Of a stretch of DNA of 17,307 nucleotides, positions 1 through 9,200 are shown piece by piece. The notes below the pieces were generated by a model. That model ran no database searches, had not been told where the DNA came from, and was given only the letters and a program-made list of their open reading frames with translations. Source of the stretch: Rickettsiaceae bacterium (GTDB taxonomy: Bacteria > Pseudomonadota > Alphaproteobacteria > Rickettsiales > Rickettsiaceae); contig JAOMYS010000010.1 in NCBI GenBank assembly GCA_028372485.1, positions 1 to 17,307 on the forward strand, written 5' to 3'. Position numbers and translations under genes: made by a program. Position 1 is the stretch's first letter. Each line of letters opens with the position of its first letter.

Positions 1-42
1 TCACTTCTTCCAAATGCGAAACCTCAACTTAATTTACTATAG

Positions 43-94
43 ACGGAATCTCATATCGGTAGAGTCGGACTCTCTGCTCTCAGAGAGCTCGTAT
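43..94 (+). repeat. Left copy of the operon-flanking repeat
   Basis: Shares ACGGAATCTCAT (43-54) and a GAGA-x-CTCGTAT end (83-94) with the right-hand copy at 17257-17307. It lacks the upstream ATTCCGTA arm seen on the right, so it looks like a degenerate copy. It contains the 7-base-stem hairpin at 70-87. Confidence 0.55.
70..87. repeat. Perfect hairpin downstream of virB6e
   Basis: CTCTCTG, loop CTCT, CAGAGAG: a perfect 7-base stem with a 4-base loop, about 90 bases past the virB6e stop. No T run follows on either strand, so a role as intrinsic terminator is possible but unsupported. Confidence 0.45.
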
Positions 95-96
95 AA

Positions 97-157
97 CTCG
101 TAAAGAACTCGCATGCGAGATGACAGGTTTGGAATAGCAATGCTTCGAATTTACGAG
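97..157. repeat. Nested inverted repeats just downstream of virB6e
   Basis: CTCGTAAA (97-104) pairs with TTTACGAG (150-157). Inside lies the perfect 12-base palindrome CTCGCATGCGAG (108-119). CGAGATGAC also occurs twice directly (116-124 and 154-162). This is the first DNA after the operon's last stop codon. It may limit read-through or protect the 3' end of the mRNA, but it mainly looks like part of a dispersed palindromic repeat. Bases 1-42 show nothing I can assign; 13 open codons on the plus strand end in TAG at 40-42, too short to call a gene end. Confidence 0.5.
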
Positions 158-175
158 ATGACGGTAGGTAATTTG

Positions 176-3100
176 TCATTCACCTCTTTTCAGGTCTTCA
201 ATCTTACGTACTTTACGCACTCCGATCTGAGCTTTCTCTGGTTTATATTCTTCCATACCAGCATTGGTTCTGTGAGTGTTAATATCATCAACATATTTAT
301 CTACCTCAGAAGATATCTCCATCTTACGATTATCAATTTCCTGCAGCACTTCCTGACTATTATGATAATTGTTAATTGCAGATTGCAGCTCTTCCATCTC
401 TTGCTTATAATCTTCAGAAGAAAGACCGTTTTTCTCATGATAGTTCTGTAGTAGCTCTTTCATATTATCTTTTGTAATATCCTGATCTGGATATTCCTGT
501 GATAGCATTTCATATCTAGGTTCTAAATATTCTTTTGCAAGACCGAATGTTTCCTCATATTCGTATTGGCGATGTATGAATGAATCCTGAGCCATAATAT
601 CTTTCTCTACTTCATGCGCCCTATCTATCATATGCTCCATATCCGAATCATTAGCATATTTACTCATATATGTATCACCCATCAAGGCAGGATCTTCGCC
701 GTTACTTAACGCATCGTGTACTTTGCTTTCAACATTCTGCTTTTCAAGCTCTCTAAATGCAGAAAGATCTGTATGATCTTCTTTTGTAGCCTTTGCTAAG
801 AACTCTGGCGAAGTTACATTTTCACCATGCTTACGGCTTAAATCTTCAATAGTGCGGTCAATATTACCTCGTTCAATCTTCAACCCCTGATCTTTTATCA
901 TCTCAGCATGTGTTTGCATGCGATAATTCTTTGCATCAGGATCGGTGTTAATCTCGTGCCATGCACCACCTGTAGAATCCCTATTAATTCTAAGTGACTT
1001 GTCTCCTACAATGGCTGAATGTATTGAACTCTTCAGACCTTCATATTTAGATATAATTTCTTCTCCAGTTTGTCTTTGCTGCATTTTTTTCATTTTCTGC
1101 CTCTCATCTGCAGCATATTTCAGCTCTTCTAAAGTACGGATAGTTTTACTATGCTTACCAAATAGACCTATTCCCTGATTGGACATCTCAATATATGCAT
1201 CTACATAGGCTTCTTGGAAGTTCTTAGCAGCCGCTGCATCTTTTGCATACGTACGAAGTTCTCTATCATTTGTCAAAGAATCGATAGACTTCTTATCATC
1301 TGACGATAACTTATCATAATCTTTGCCAAATTTAGCTTTTGCGAACTCTCCTTTCAATTCTGAATATTTCTTATCTGATAATCCACTCGCTAATTTACTT
1401 GCGTTCTTATCACTAAGAGCTGGATCCATTTGTTTGAGCTTATCAGATAAAGCTTTTTGATATTGGGTAATTCCATTTCTATTAATACCAGACTGTTTCA
1501 GACCGCTAGATCTCTGCGCCCTTTCAAGCACTGCTTTATTAGGATTGCTTGATAATGCATCTTTCCTTAAAGAGTTTATACGCCTTTTATCTATAAGAGC
1601 AGATGGCGTATACCCGGATAATTTTTCTCGCCTCTCCTGACCAATGGTTTTATCTAACAACCTTATTCCCTTTCTTTTTGCAAGAGCTTTTATACCAGCT
1701 GGCATAGCAGCTAAAAGCTGATTAGATTTGTGGAAAGTATTCATCATTGCAGCTTCTCCTACATTCCCAATTTCCGTAAGATTACCCGAAGTACCAGTAA
1801 TTAATCTTGCGATTGAAACTGTCAATTCATTAAATTTCACAAGAAGATAGATGGCAACAAATATCAATAGCAATCCATCAAACTGTACAAATTGTCCATT
1901 CCAGAAGTGATTAATACGCCTTACATCTTTTTCGGGATCTAAAAATGGAAGATCGATATACCTCTCTCCCGTGCACTCATATGCAGCGCAGAAATCATCA
2001 TCTTTCGAGGACTTAGCGCTAATAATATTATTTTTTGATTTAAAATGATCAATTGGGATGGGTGTAAGTGTCTTTTTTCTTGTAAAATTCTCTCCCTTCA
2101 TTGGGTGTGGAAACCACCAATAAAAGATAGAATCTCCTCCAACTGGACTCATCTCTCTCTTTGTATTTTTTCCAAATAGTGGGCTTCCATCATCATTTTT
2201 CATCTGGGGAATATCATATTTACAGATTCTAAAGCCCAGAGCACCATATATTTCTTGCCTTAATATCATTGAAATAAATATCAAGCCAGTGAAAAGTATT
2301 ATTGGCTGCACAGCATATGATATGAGCTGCTTTAACCAATTTTCAAATAAAGACCTGGTAAGACCAAAAAGCATAAAACAGATGAATATAGGGCCCATAG
2401 TAATTATCATTCCAATAGCTATGAGGGCAGTCAAGTAAATGATTGCTGCCTCGAAGAAAACCATCAAAACAAAGTAAAGAGCTATGATAAATAAAATGAT
2501 ATATATGAAGCCCCTCCAATCAACAAATAGCAAAGAAAGTAGCTTTGAAAGAGTTTCTGGAGCAATCATTAAAGATATTATATCTGGCGATCCAGGGCCC
2601 GTGGCCCCGGCTTCCATTATCATTTTCAATATCTGTTCAACCCCGCCAATGAAATATACAAATAGATAATCATTGAAAAATGTCCAACTATACTCACTAC
2701 TAAGAAGCGCAGAGACAATAGCAATTTTCCCTACCCTTACTATCACCTCGGTTTGCGTAAGCTGTATGTTACCAGCCAAAAATGATAACGCCGTGAACAT
2801 AATATATAGAGTGAGGGTTGCAGATACTGCAGCCCTATAATTTGGATTACTTACAACTCCTTTATAGATATTTCTAATTAACCCATAATCATCATCTGTT
2901 CCAAATAAAAACTCTTTAACCAACTTCACACCATATGATATAGGATCTGGATCTGACCTAGTTAGTCCAGACTTTACGACAACACGATACTGACCATTAT
3001 TATCGTCGTAAAATTTATCTAGAATCTTAAGATATAATTTTCCATTAACATATTCCCTTTTGTTTTCATCTGAACCGTAATCATACTTTCTTCCTCCAGC

Positions 3101-3670
3101 TTTACGGGTTTTTCCATTTTTATCGATTTCTGTCATAGAATAGCTAGTAGGCTCTCCTAAGTGGAAATTTAGCCCATCTGGTTCTTTTTGTGTTGAAATT
3201 AATGAATTAGGATCGTAACCTGGTTTTGTAATTAACGCATAGAGACCCACCCCCCTTTTAAAAATACATGGCACATTGGCTATTTTCGCATTAATGGTTT
3301 TGGTGCACATTGTTTGATCAATAAATTCACATGTTTGCAACCTTTCGCAAAAACTAGATAATTTATTACTATCTTTCTTTGTACCATACCATGGACACCA
3401 AGCAGATAATTCTCCCTTGCTATTATCATCTAAACCATATTCCCATCCCTTCACCATTATGGTCAAGACCCTGCCATTTACCCTGTAGTTTGAGTCTATC
3501 CAAGGACCAACTTGATCAGCTCCTACTTGACCTTCAAGCTTATCTTTATCATATCTAGAAGACACATTAAATTTAGCATGACCAAAATCATCAGCATCAA
3601 TACAGACTTCTGAACTACATCCAGATAAAAGTAGCGATATACAAAATATTAGAAGTAACTTTTTAATCAT
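176..3670 (-). CDS. virB6e: VirB6-family protein, fifth paralogue, lipoprotein-type N-terminus and long helical tail (RvhB6e-like)
   Basis: VirB6/TrbL-family T4SS protein of 1164 residues and last gene of the operon. The N-terminus is a lipoprotein signal peptide with lipobox L-S-G-C (Cys18). A soluble region to about residue 265 contains a cluster of cysteines. It ends with an LYLKILDK...GQYRVVV segment near 209-230, matching the pre-core domain of paralogues c and d. The membrane core spans about 277-640, with MGPIFICFMLFGLT...FENW near 420-445. The remaining 520 or so residues are hydrophilic, rich in Lys, Glu and Asp, largely without Pro or Gly, and probably helical or coiled-coil. This tail would be cytoplasmic or exposed depending on topology, which I cannot settle. 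The ATG lies five bases after the previous stop, behind an AGAGGG ribosome-binding site that touches that stop. Confidence 0.92.
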   Translation of the reverse strand: MIKKLLLIFCISLLLSGCSSEVCIDADDFGHAKFNVSSRYDKDKLEGQVGADQVGPWIDSNYRVNGRVLTIMVKGWEYGLDDNSKGELSAWCPWYGTKKDSNKLSSFCERLQTCEFIDQTMCTKTINAKIANVPCIFKRGVGLYALITKPGYDPNSLISTQKEPDGLNFHLGEPTSYSMTEIDKNGKTRKAGGRKYDYGSDENKREYVNGKLYLKILDKFYDDNNGQYRVVVKSGLTRSDPDPISYGVKLVKEFLFGTDDDYGLIRNIYKGVVSNPNYRAAVSATLTLYIMFTALSFLAGNIQLTQTEVIVRVGKIAIVSALLSSEYSWTFFNDYLFVYFIGGVEQILKMIMEAGATGPGSPDIISLMIAPETLSKLLSLLFVDWRGFIYIILFIIALYFVLMVFFEAAIIYLTALIAIGMIITMGPIFICFMLFGLTRSLFENWLKQLISYAVQPIILFTGLIFISMILRQEIYGALGFRICKYDIPQMKNDDGSPLFGKNTKREMSPVGGDSIFYWWFPHPMKGENFTRKKTLTPIPIDHFKSKNNIISAKSSKDDDFCAAYECTGERYIDLPFLDPEKDVRRINHFWNGQFVQFDGLLLIFVAIYLLVKFNELTVSIARLITGTSGNLTEIGNVGEAAMMNTFHKSNQLLAAMPAGIKALAKRKGIRLLDKTIGQERREKLSGYTPSALIDKRRINSLRKDALSSNPNKAVLERAQRSSGLKQSGINRNGITQYQKALSDKLKQMDPALSDKNASKLASGLSDKKYSELKGEFAKAKFGKDYDKLSSDDKKSIDSLTNDRELRTYAKDAAAAKNFQEAYVDAYIEMSNQGIGLFGKHSKTIRTLEELKYAADERQKMKKMQQRQTGEEIISKYEGLKSSIHSAIVGDKSLRINRDSTGGAWHEINTDPDAKNYRMQTHAEMIKDQGLKIERGNIDRTIEDLSRKHGENVTSPEFLAKATKEDHTDLSAFRELEKQNVESKVHDALSNGEDPALMGDTYMSKYANDSDMEHMIDRAHEVEKDIMAQDSFIHRQYEYEETFGLAKEYLEPRYEMLSQEYPDQDITKDNMKELLQNYHEKNGLSSEDYKQEMEELQSAINNYHNSQEVLQEIDNRKMEISSEVDKYVDDINTHRTNAGMEEYKPEKAQIGVRKVRKIEDLKRGE

Positions 3671-3675
3671 TATTG

Positions 3676-4461
3676 TTACCCTCTACGCTTAACTTTCTGA
3701 TCTATGATTTTTGCTTTTGCAAAATTCTTCACCTTCCCCAAAGCACGGGTTGGACTTATTATCTTATCCATATCATTTGTAATATCTTTTATAGGATTTA
3801 GCCCTGTTTGTAATTTACCATATTTACGTGCAGCAAGTACGTTAGTTAGATATTGAGCAATTAATGTTACATAATCCACTAATCCATTAGATAATTTACA
3901 TAAAGCAAAGAATAAAAATGATGATGTTGCAACAACCGCAAATGTTCCAGAAGAATTATAAAAACTATCAATTGTGTTGCTATCTGCGAGTTGTGGAATA
4001 TAGAACGGTATACCTGGCAAGAATGGCAAGCTAAATGAGAAATTAATTGGAATACCAAGATTATTTAAATCAAGTGAAATAACAAGAGGAATTAATGTAC
4101 CCCAACATGCCTTAACCACTATTTTTGATAATTGAGCTCCCATAATTTGTTCAATCAGCAGGAAGAAAATAAGCAATATTGTTGGCTGCATCATATAGTT
4201 AAACATAATAGATATCCAATTATCAAACATACTTTTCGTACGCTCAAAAAGAATCAGCGTAATGAAAAATGGTGCAAGAGATATCATTACTGCAAGACCT
4301 AAAAATGCAAGGCAGTAACTTACTATCACCTCAAGGATTGCCCTAAAATATAAGAAAACACCATAAATAGTCATGATAGCAAAAAACGTTAAACCATTAA
4401 AAGGTTGTAGTAATTGTATAAACAATAACCCCCCAGGTTCTCGGGTTAGTATATTTGTCAA
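3676..4461 (-). CDS. virB6d: VirB6-family protein, fourth paralogue, C-terminal fragment (frameshifted RvhB6d-like)
   Basis: C-terminal part of the fourth VirB6 paralogue. As an independent frame it would have to start at a TTG (4461) and give 261 residues, and it would begin in the middle of a membrane core. It contains the family signature LAPFFITLILFERT...FDNW near residues 58-82 and the following M-Q-P segment. Several more hydrophobic helices and a short basic tail (ending K-V-K-R-R-G) complete it. This aligns with the second half of the core of paralogues c and e, while the first half of the core lies in the overlapping upstream frame. It is therefore not a separate gene. Translation of this part as an intact VirB6 needs a one-base frameshift at the G tract. 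If expressed on its own it would be a truncated membrane protein of unknown use. Confidence 0.85.
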   Translation of the reverse strand: MTNILTREPGGLLFIQLLQPFNGLTFFAIMTIYGVFLYFRAILEVIVSYCLAFLGLAVMISLAPFFITLILFERTKSMFDNWISIMFNYMMQPTILLIFFLLIEQIMGAQLSKIVVKACWGTLIPLVISLDLNNLGIPINFSFSLPFLPGIPFYIPQLADSNTIDSFYNSSGTFAVVATSSFLFFALCKLSNGLVDYVTLIAQYLTNVLAARKYGKLQTGLNPIKDITNDMDKIISPTRALGKVKNFAKAKIIDQKVKRRG

Positions 4462-6253
4462 AAATAGGATCTATAAAGCTGAATACATTATCTACCCTAC
4501 CGGTTACTCCCACTACTGAAGTCAGTAAGTAATCTGTACCACTAACAAAAACATCAAATAAATTACTATTAAAAAATGACCAGCTAGTGTCACTAAATAA
4601 TGCGACCACTATTGCTATCTTTATCGTACGAACTACAATATTTGTTACTGTAATCTGCGTAGCACCTGCTAAAAACATCAACCCGTATATTATTACGTAT
4701 AAAGTGAGTGCAGTGCGTGCAATATTTTGCAATGTGGGATTTTTTATAAGTTTAAAATATATTATTTTTGACAGTTCATTAAACTTTTCTCTTAAAGGCT
4801 TCACTAAATCACCATAGACTACATCAGAGAACCATGTAGAACCTGTATAATTCGCAGTATTCACTTCTATATTACCAGTAATAGCATCATCTGGAGCTAC
4901 TACCCTCATCCATAGATATCCAGATTTATCAGCATTTCCCCTAAAGTTTTGATCAACAGATGTCCCGCTAGTTGAGTCATCTGCCACGCTATCTTTTAAA
5001 ATTACATATTCAACTTTTATCTTGTCTAAATCCTCTTCACTAATGCTTCCAGATGAATGACCTATCTCGACATGCATTAGGTACCGTCCAAAATGAAGAA
5101 AATTCATAAAAAATTCACTAGATGAAGTAATTATACTTTCTAACTTAACATAATCATTAATTGACTCTCCGTTATATTTGTCAAAATTCTCCATAAATTG
5201 GGTCTGAGTACTATACATCCCATCAATAGACCAGCTGCTGGTAAAATCTAAACCTCCATTAGCATCACTCTTATAGTAAAAAAAGTTTTTATTAGAAAAT
5301 GGGGAATAAGCGAATTTTTCTTCTATAGGCTTTATAGTAGTTCCACCCAATTTGATTTCCATTCCTCTGCCTTGATCATAGTAACACAGAGGGTTATTAT
5401 CTTTACCATTTGCACTATCGGAGCAAGCTGATATATTTTGTTGATTTTTGTTAAAATATTTATTCTCTACTACCCCCTCTAAGGTCTTAAAATTTATCTG
5501 AACATCACGATAATAATTGGCGTATGGTATACAATATTTAGCATAATCATCTGCACTAGTGATTACATCGTTGCACCACCGATCTGTGTTAGTATATATT
5601 ATTCTATTATCTTCAAGGCTAGTATCAGTATAAATTACAACTGGATTATCCCCATACCCTAGCTCTTTCTGCATCTGAGAATCACTACCAAAATAATATT
5701 TACTATTATCTATAGTGACGTTAATTACATCACCCTCTTGAACAGGGATTTTCTCTCTTCCTTTAAAATTAAAATAGTCTGTATAATTCTTTATACGCTG
5801 ACTATAAACCATCTCTGGAGTATCTTGATATTTCAGTAGCTGACCATTTTTATATTGGTAAAAATCTGATAGATAGCGTTTTTGTGAGTAGTCATATTTC
5901 TGAATAAACAATTGAGGTTTTTTAAACCTTGGATCTATACGATATAATAATTTATATTTCGTTGGTCTTGATTTGAGCTTGTCCGTCGACCACTTTATCT
6001 GCAAGAGTTTATCTTCCTCAACGTAGCTTCCAGTAGCTATCCATTTTCCCGAATTATCTATATTTAAAGAAACATCACCATTGGTTATACTTGTAAATTG
6101 TGGAGGGTCAAGACATGAAGATATTGCCGAATCCATGGACTTAACATCAGCATTCATCCAGTCAAATTTGTCATCATCAGAACCAGCATAAACATTAACG
6201 TTTAAGCCTATTAGAATAATTATCATAAATGATCGAATTAAATACATAGTCAT
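4397..6253 (-). CDS. virB6d: VirB6-family protein, fourth paralogue, N-terminal fragment (frameshifted RvhB6d-like)
   Basis: N-terminal part (618 residues from the ATG at 6253; an in-frame GTG lies at 6256) of a VirB6/TrbL-type protein. A signal peptide of about 22 residues (ends N-V-Y-A) is followed by a soluble region of about 480 residues. That region contains VEYVILKDS near 411 and GYLWMRVV near 443, the domain shared with paralogues c and e. The first part of the membrane core begins near 504 (L-T-L-Y-V-I-I-Y-G-L-M-F-L-A-G). The frame then ends abruptly, without the P-x-F...LF-x-x-T...F-D-x-W signature that every intact VirB6 here carries; that signature lies in the next reading frame. 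Joining the two at the six-G tract (4429-4434) gives one protein of about 858 residues. So this is half of a frameshifted, or frameshift-expressed, gene. The ATG overlaps the previous TGA (TGATG). Confidence 0.85.
   Translation of the reverse strand: MTMYLIRSFMIIILIGLNVNVYAGSDDDKFDWMNADVKSMDSAISSCLDPPQFTSITNGDVSLNIDNSGKWIATGSYVEEDKLLQIKWSTDKLKSRPTKYKLLYRIDPRFKKPQLFIQKYDYSQKRYLSDFYQYKNGQLLKYQDTPEMVYSQRIKNYTDYFNFKGREKIPVQEGDVINVTIDNSKYYFGSDSQMQKELGYGDNPVVIYTDTSLEDNRIIYTNTDRWCNDVITSADDYAKYCIPYANYYRDVQINFKTLEGVVENKYFNKNQQNISACSDSANGKDNNPLCYYDQGRGMEIKLGGTTIKPIEEKFAYSPFSNKNFFYYKSDANGGLDFTSSWSIDGMYSTQTQFMENFDKYNGESINDYVKLESIITSSSEFFMNFLHFGRYLMHVEIGHSSGSISEEDLDKIKVEYVILKDSVADDSTSGTSVDQNFRGNADKSGYLWMRVVAPDDAITGNIEVNTANYTGSTWFSDVVYGDLVKPLREKFNELSKIIYFKLIKNPTLQNIARTALTLYVIIYGLMFLAGATQITVTNIVVRTIKIAIVVALFSDTSWSFFNSNLFDVFVSGTDYLLTSVVGVTGRVDNVFSFIDPIFDKYTNPRTWGVIVYTITTTF
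4429..4434 (-). other. Six-G tract at the probable frameshift point in virB6d
   Basis: On the coding strand the sequence reads ACC TGG GGG GTT in the upstream frame. Removing one G gives ACC TGG GGG TTA TTG, which continues directly into the downstream frame (T-W-G-L-L-F-I-Q) and restores an uninterrupted VirB6 core. The two frames overlap at 4397-4461, so the exact crossing point is inferred from this being the only long homopolymer in the overlap and from the good fit to paralogue c. It may be a sequencing error, a real mutation, or a slippage site. Confidence 0.7.
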
Positions 6254-9200
6254 CACTTCTTATCGTCTATTTTATCTGATATGTTTGGTCTTCTAACCTT
6301 ACTATTTGATTTTTTATTTTCACTTATTTCGCTCTTTTCATCAGAGCTACTCTGTGGAGAACTGTCATCTTTGCTAGAATCACTGTTACTGTCACTACTA
6401 TTTTCATTAAAATTTGATCCTGTATTCTCTCCAGAACTACTATCACTGTTAGTATCAGAATACTCACTGGTATTTTGGCTTAAATCTTTATTAGATCCAC
6501 TAGCTGAGCTATCACTGCCACTTGAGCCATAACTGCTACTACCATATGAACTACTTTCACTTCCGCTGCTTGAGCTTAAATTAGAGCTTTTATCCTCACT
6601 AGAGCTTCCCTGGCTAGTATTACCTATATTACCATCATTCTTTTTCTCTATAGAAGATTCACTAGAACTACCTTGTTCATTGCCACTAATATCAGCACGT
6701 AAATTCTGTCTTGTAACTTTGCCCCCCTGATCATTGTTACTATCAGCACCTGTGTCTGGATTTTTGGGGTTTGTTTTTGATGCATCGCTTTTGACATCAC
6801 TATCAATAAATGACGAGCTTCTATGTTTTTGAGAAGAATAATCTTTATTACTTTGTTTTACCCCTCTTACTTCGCTCGTTCCTTTTTGCATTTTGGAATC
6901 TAAACTATCATTTCCTCCTCTCTTAGATAGTGGATTAGTCTTATCTCCTTTTATCATGCTATCTAATCTTCCACGCGCTGCTTTCTTTATTTCTTGTCGT
7001 GATTTTGCATCTAAGCCTATCTTAGATAACGCTTTATTACCCACTGCACCTGCTAATTTTTCACCCATACTAGTAGCAGAAGGACCACCAAATCCACCAG
7101 CCATACGTGCGACCATTCTACTTGAAAAATCTATATATCCCCACATACAATATGCTAGCATCATAAGTACTACCATATTTTGCATGCTCATGCCCATTTG
7201 AGTACTTCTATAGTCAAATCCCCAAGGAGCAAACCAATTGATACAGAATAATTCAACATCTAAAAATGCAGGTGTTACCCCCTTGACGCTTGGGAACGGA
7301 ATTTTAATTGGTAGAGCGCATTTCCAGCATACGCTATACCCAACTACTTGATCTAAATATATCGTAAATAATTGCGTTAGAATAATTATACCAGCAAGCA
7401 TAATTACAGGCTCTAACATGTATCTTATCATGAATTTCAGCCAGTGATCAAACAAGTACCAAGTACGTTCAAATAGTATGAATGTTAGGAAGAGTGGAGC
7501 AAGGCCAATAAGAACTGCAATTGCCATAAATGCCATTAAATATATAGCTATTGCTTTCAGCAAAACCATAACTATTATGCAAATCGCAACGAAGATCAAA
7601 ATGAAATATATCAAACCACCAAAGCCCATAGAAAGTGTTGCCATAATTTGTCCAGCAAAGGTTGAACTCAAAAAGATCTTTGTCATTACTGCATTTAGGA
7701 ACATGAATGGATTTGATACAGATGTAGAGTCTGAGAACATACTATAACCAGACATATTAGATATAATATCATCCGAAAAATTAGTGACCGTATCAAATAC
7801 ATACAAATTAAAAAACTCAAAGGTTTTATCGTTCAATAATCCCGCAACTAACGAAATTTTAACAACCCTAATTACAAGATCAGTTTGATTGATCTTTACA
7901 ATACCAAGTAGAAAGGATGCCCCATATAACATGACATATAATATTAGCATAGCCTTGATATAGCTGAAGAAATTCGTACAGTTACCCTCCCCTCCTGCGC
8001 CTTTATAGCAAGTCATATTTTTGAATATAGTAATAGATGCTTGTTTTATTTTATCTTTTAGCCCTTCAAAAAATGGGTTTAGTACATCAGCATAGAATCC
8101 ACCTTCTGCTATTGTTGACTCGAGATTAACCTGGTATTGACCAAAGCTATCTTTATAGTCCTCATCTTTGTTTTTGATACGAAGCCATAAATACCCCTTC
8201 TCATCTCCGCTGGTTTTCACCTCACCTGAACCATTCTTATCCGCTAAAATCTTTTGCGGTGATAAATCTTCACTCTTGCTGTTATTAGGGTTTTTTCCAT
8301 AATCTGCAATAACATATTCTACTACTCCACGCCCAGCAAAACTATCTCCTACAGCGCTACTACCATTTGTATGACGACATTTAGTCTGCCTGATATTTAG
8401 TACATAGCCACCAGTATTAGAATCGAATGAGCCTTTGTTAAGAAATCTATATTGCAAATATCCAATAGTATTTTGTTTATATTCTTCGTTAAAAATAATT
8501 TTATAATCTTCATCTCCTGTTAAAGATGACTGACCTTGATAATCTTTATCTTTATTTGAAGAAGATTGGTCTTGATTACCCTGCCCCTTATCTAGATTGG
8601 ATTGATATTCTGATACAGATTGATTCTCTAGTATTTTAGCAAACTTATAGCCCCCCCTTTCTTTTGCATTAGTAGGAGATAAATTGCTATCAATTCTTGT
8701 CAATAACCCCGTAGCTGTATCCGCAGAAAACCAAAAATATTTTTTCTTTTGATAATCATCACTGTTTATATACTCATGTTCATATTCACAATTTCTATTG
8801 AAATTTAGTATAAGCTTCGTTAAATCATTAGACCATGGCGCATTATACTTACCATCATTAGAATATGGGGGCGGCGTAGTCTTATAATCTGAAGTGTAAC
8901 ACGGTGTCCACGTGCAATCGTAACACGAAGACGTCGCTTGTTTAGCAATATTCACAATAGGAATAATACATATATAATTCCATGTGCACTTTTGTTTGCA
9001 TTCTGCTTTATATTCACATTTATCCAAGTATTTATCTCTTCCATCCCAAACGGAATATCTACCACATGCAGGGTTATAAGTTGTTTTTCCTGCTCTACAA
9101 TCTATCGTTTTAGTGTGCTTATCAAAAGAATCATATATTTTTGTATCCTCCATATTAGTTTTTTTATCAGGCAATATGGAGACAACAACGTGATCGTTTT

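Noticed and set aside
70..157. Intrinsic terminator after virB6e
   Set aside because: Stems are present but no T run follows on the transcribed strand; kept as inverted repeats only.
113..451. Plus-strand open frame of 112 codons
   Set aside because: Mostly antisense to the virB6e 3' end, with no ribosome-binding site and a composition typical of the reverse complement of a charged coding region.
3676..4461. The 261-residue frame as an independent small membrane gene
   Set aside because: It would start with TTG in mid-core, overlaps the preceding frame by 65 bases, and carries exactly the half of the VirB6 core that the preceding frame lacks.
6281..6532. Plus-strand Leu-rich frame
   Set aside because: It is the complement of the Ser-rich virB6c tail; the Leu/Ser pattern is an artefact of low-complexity DNA.
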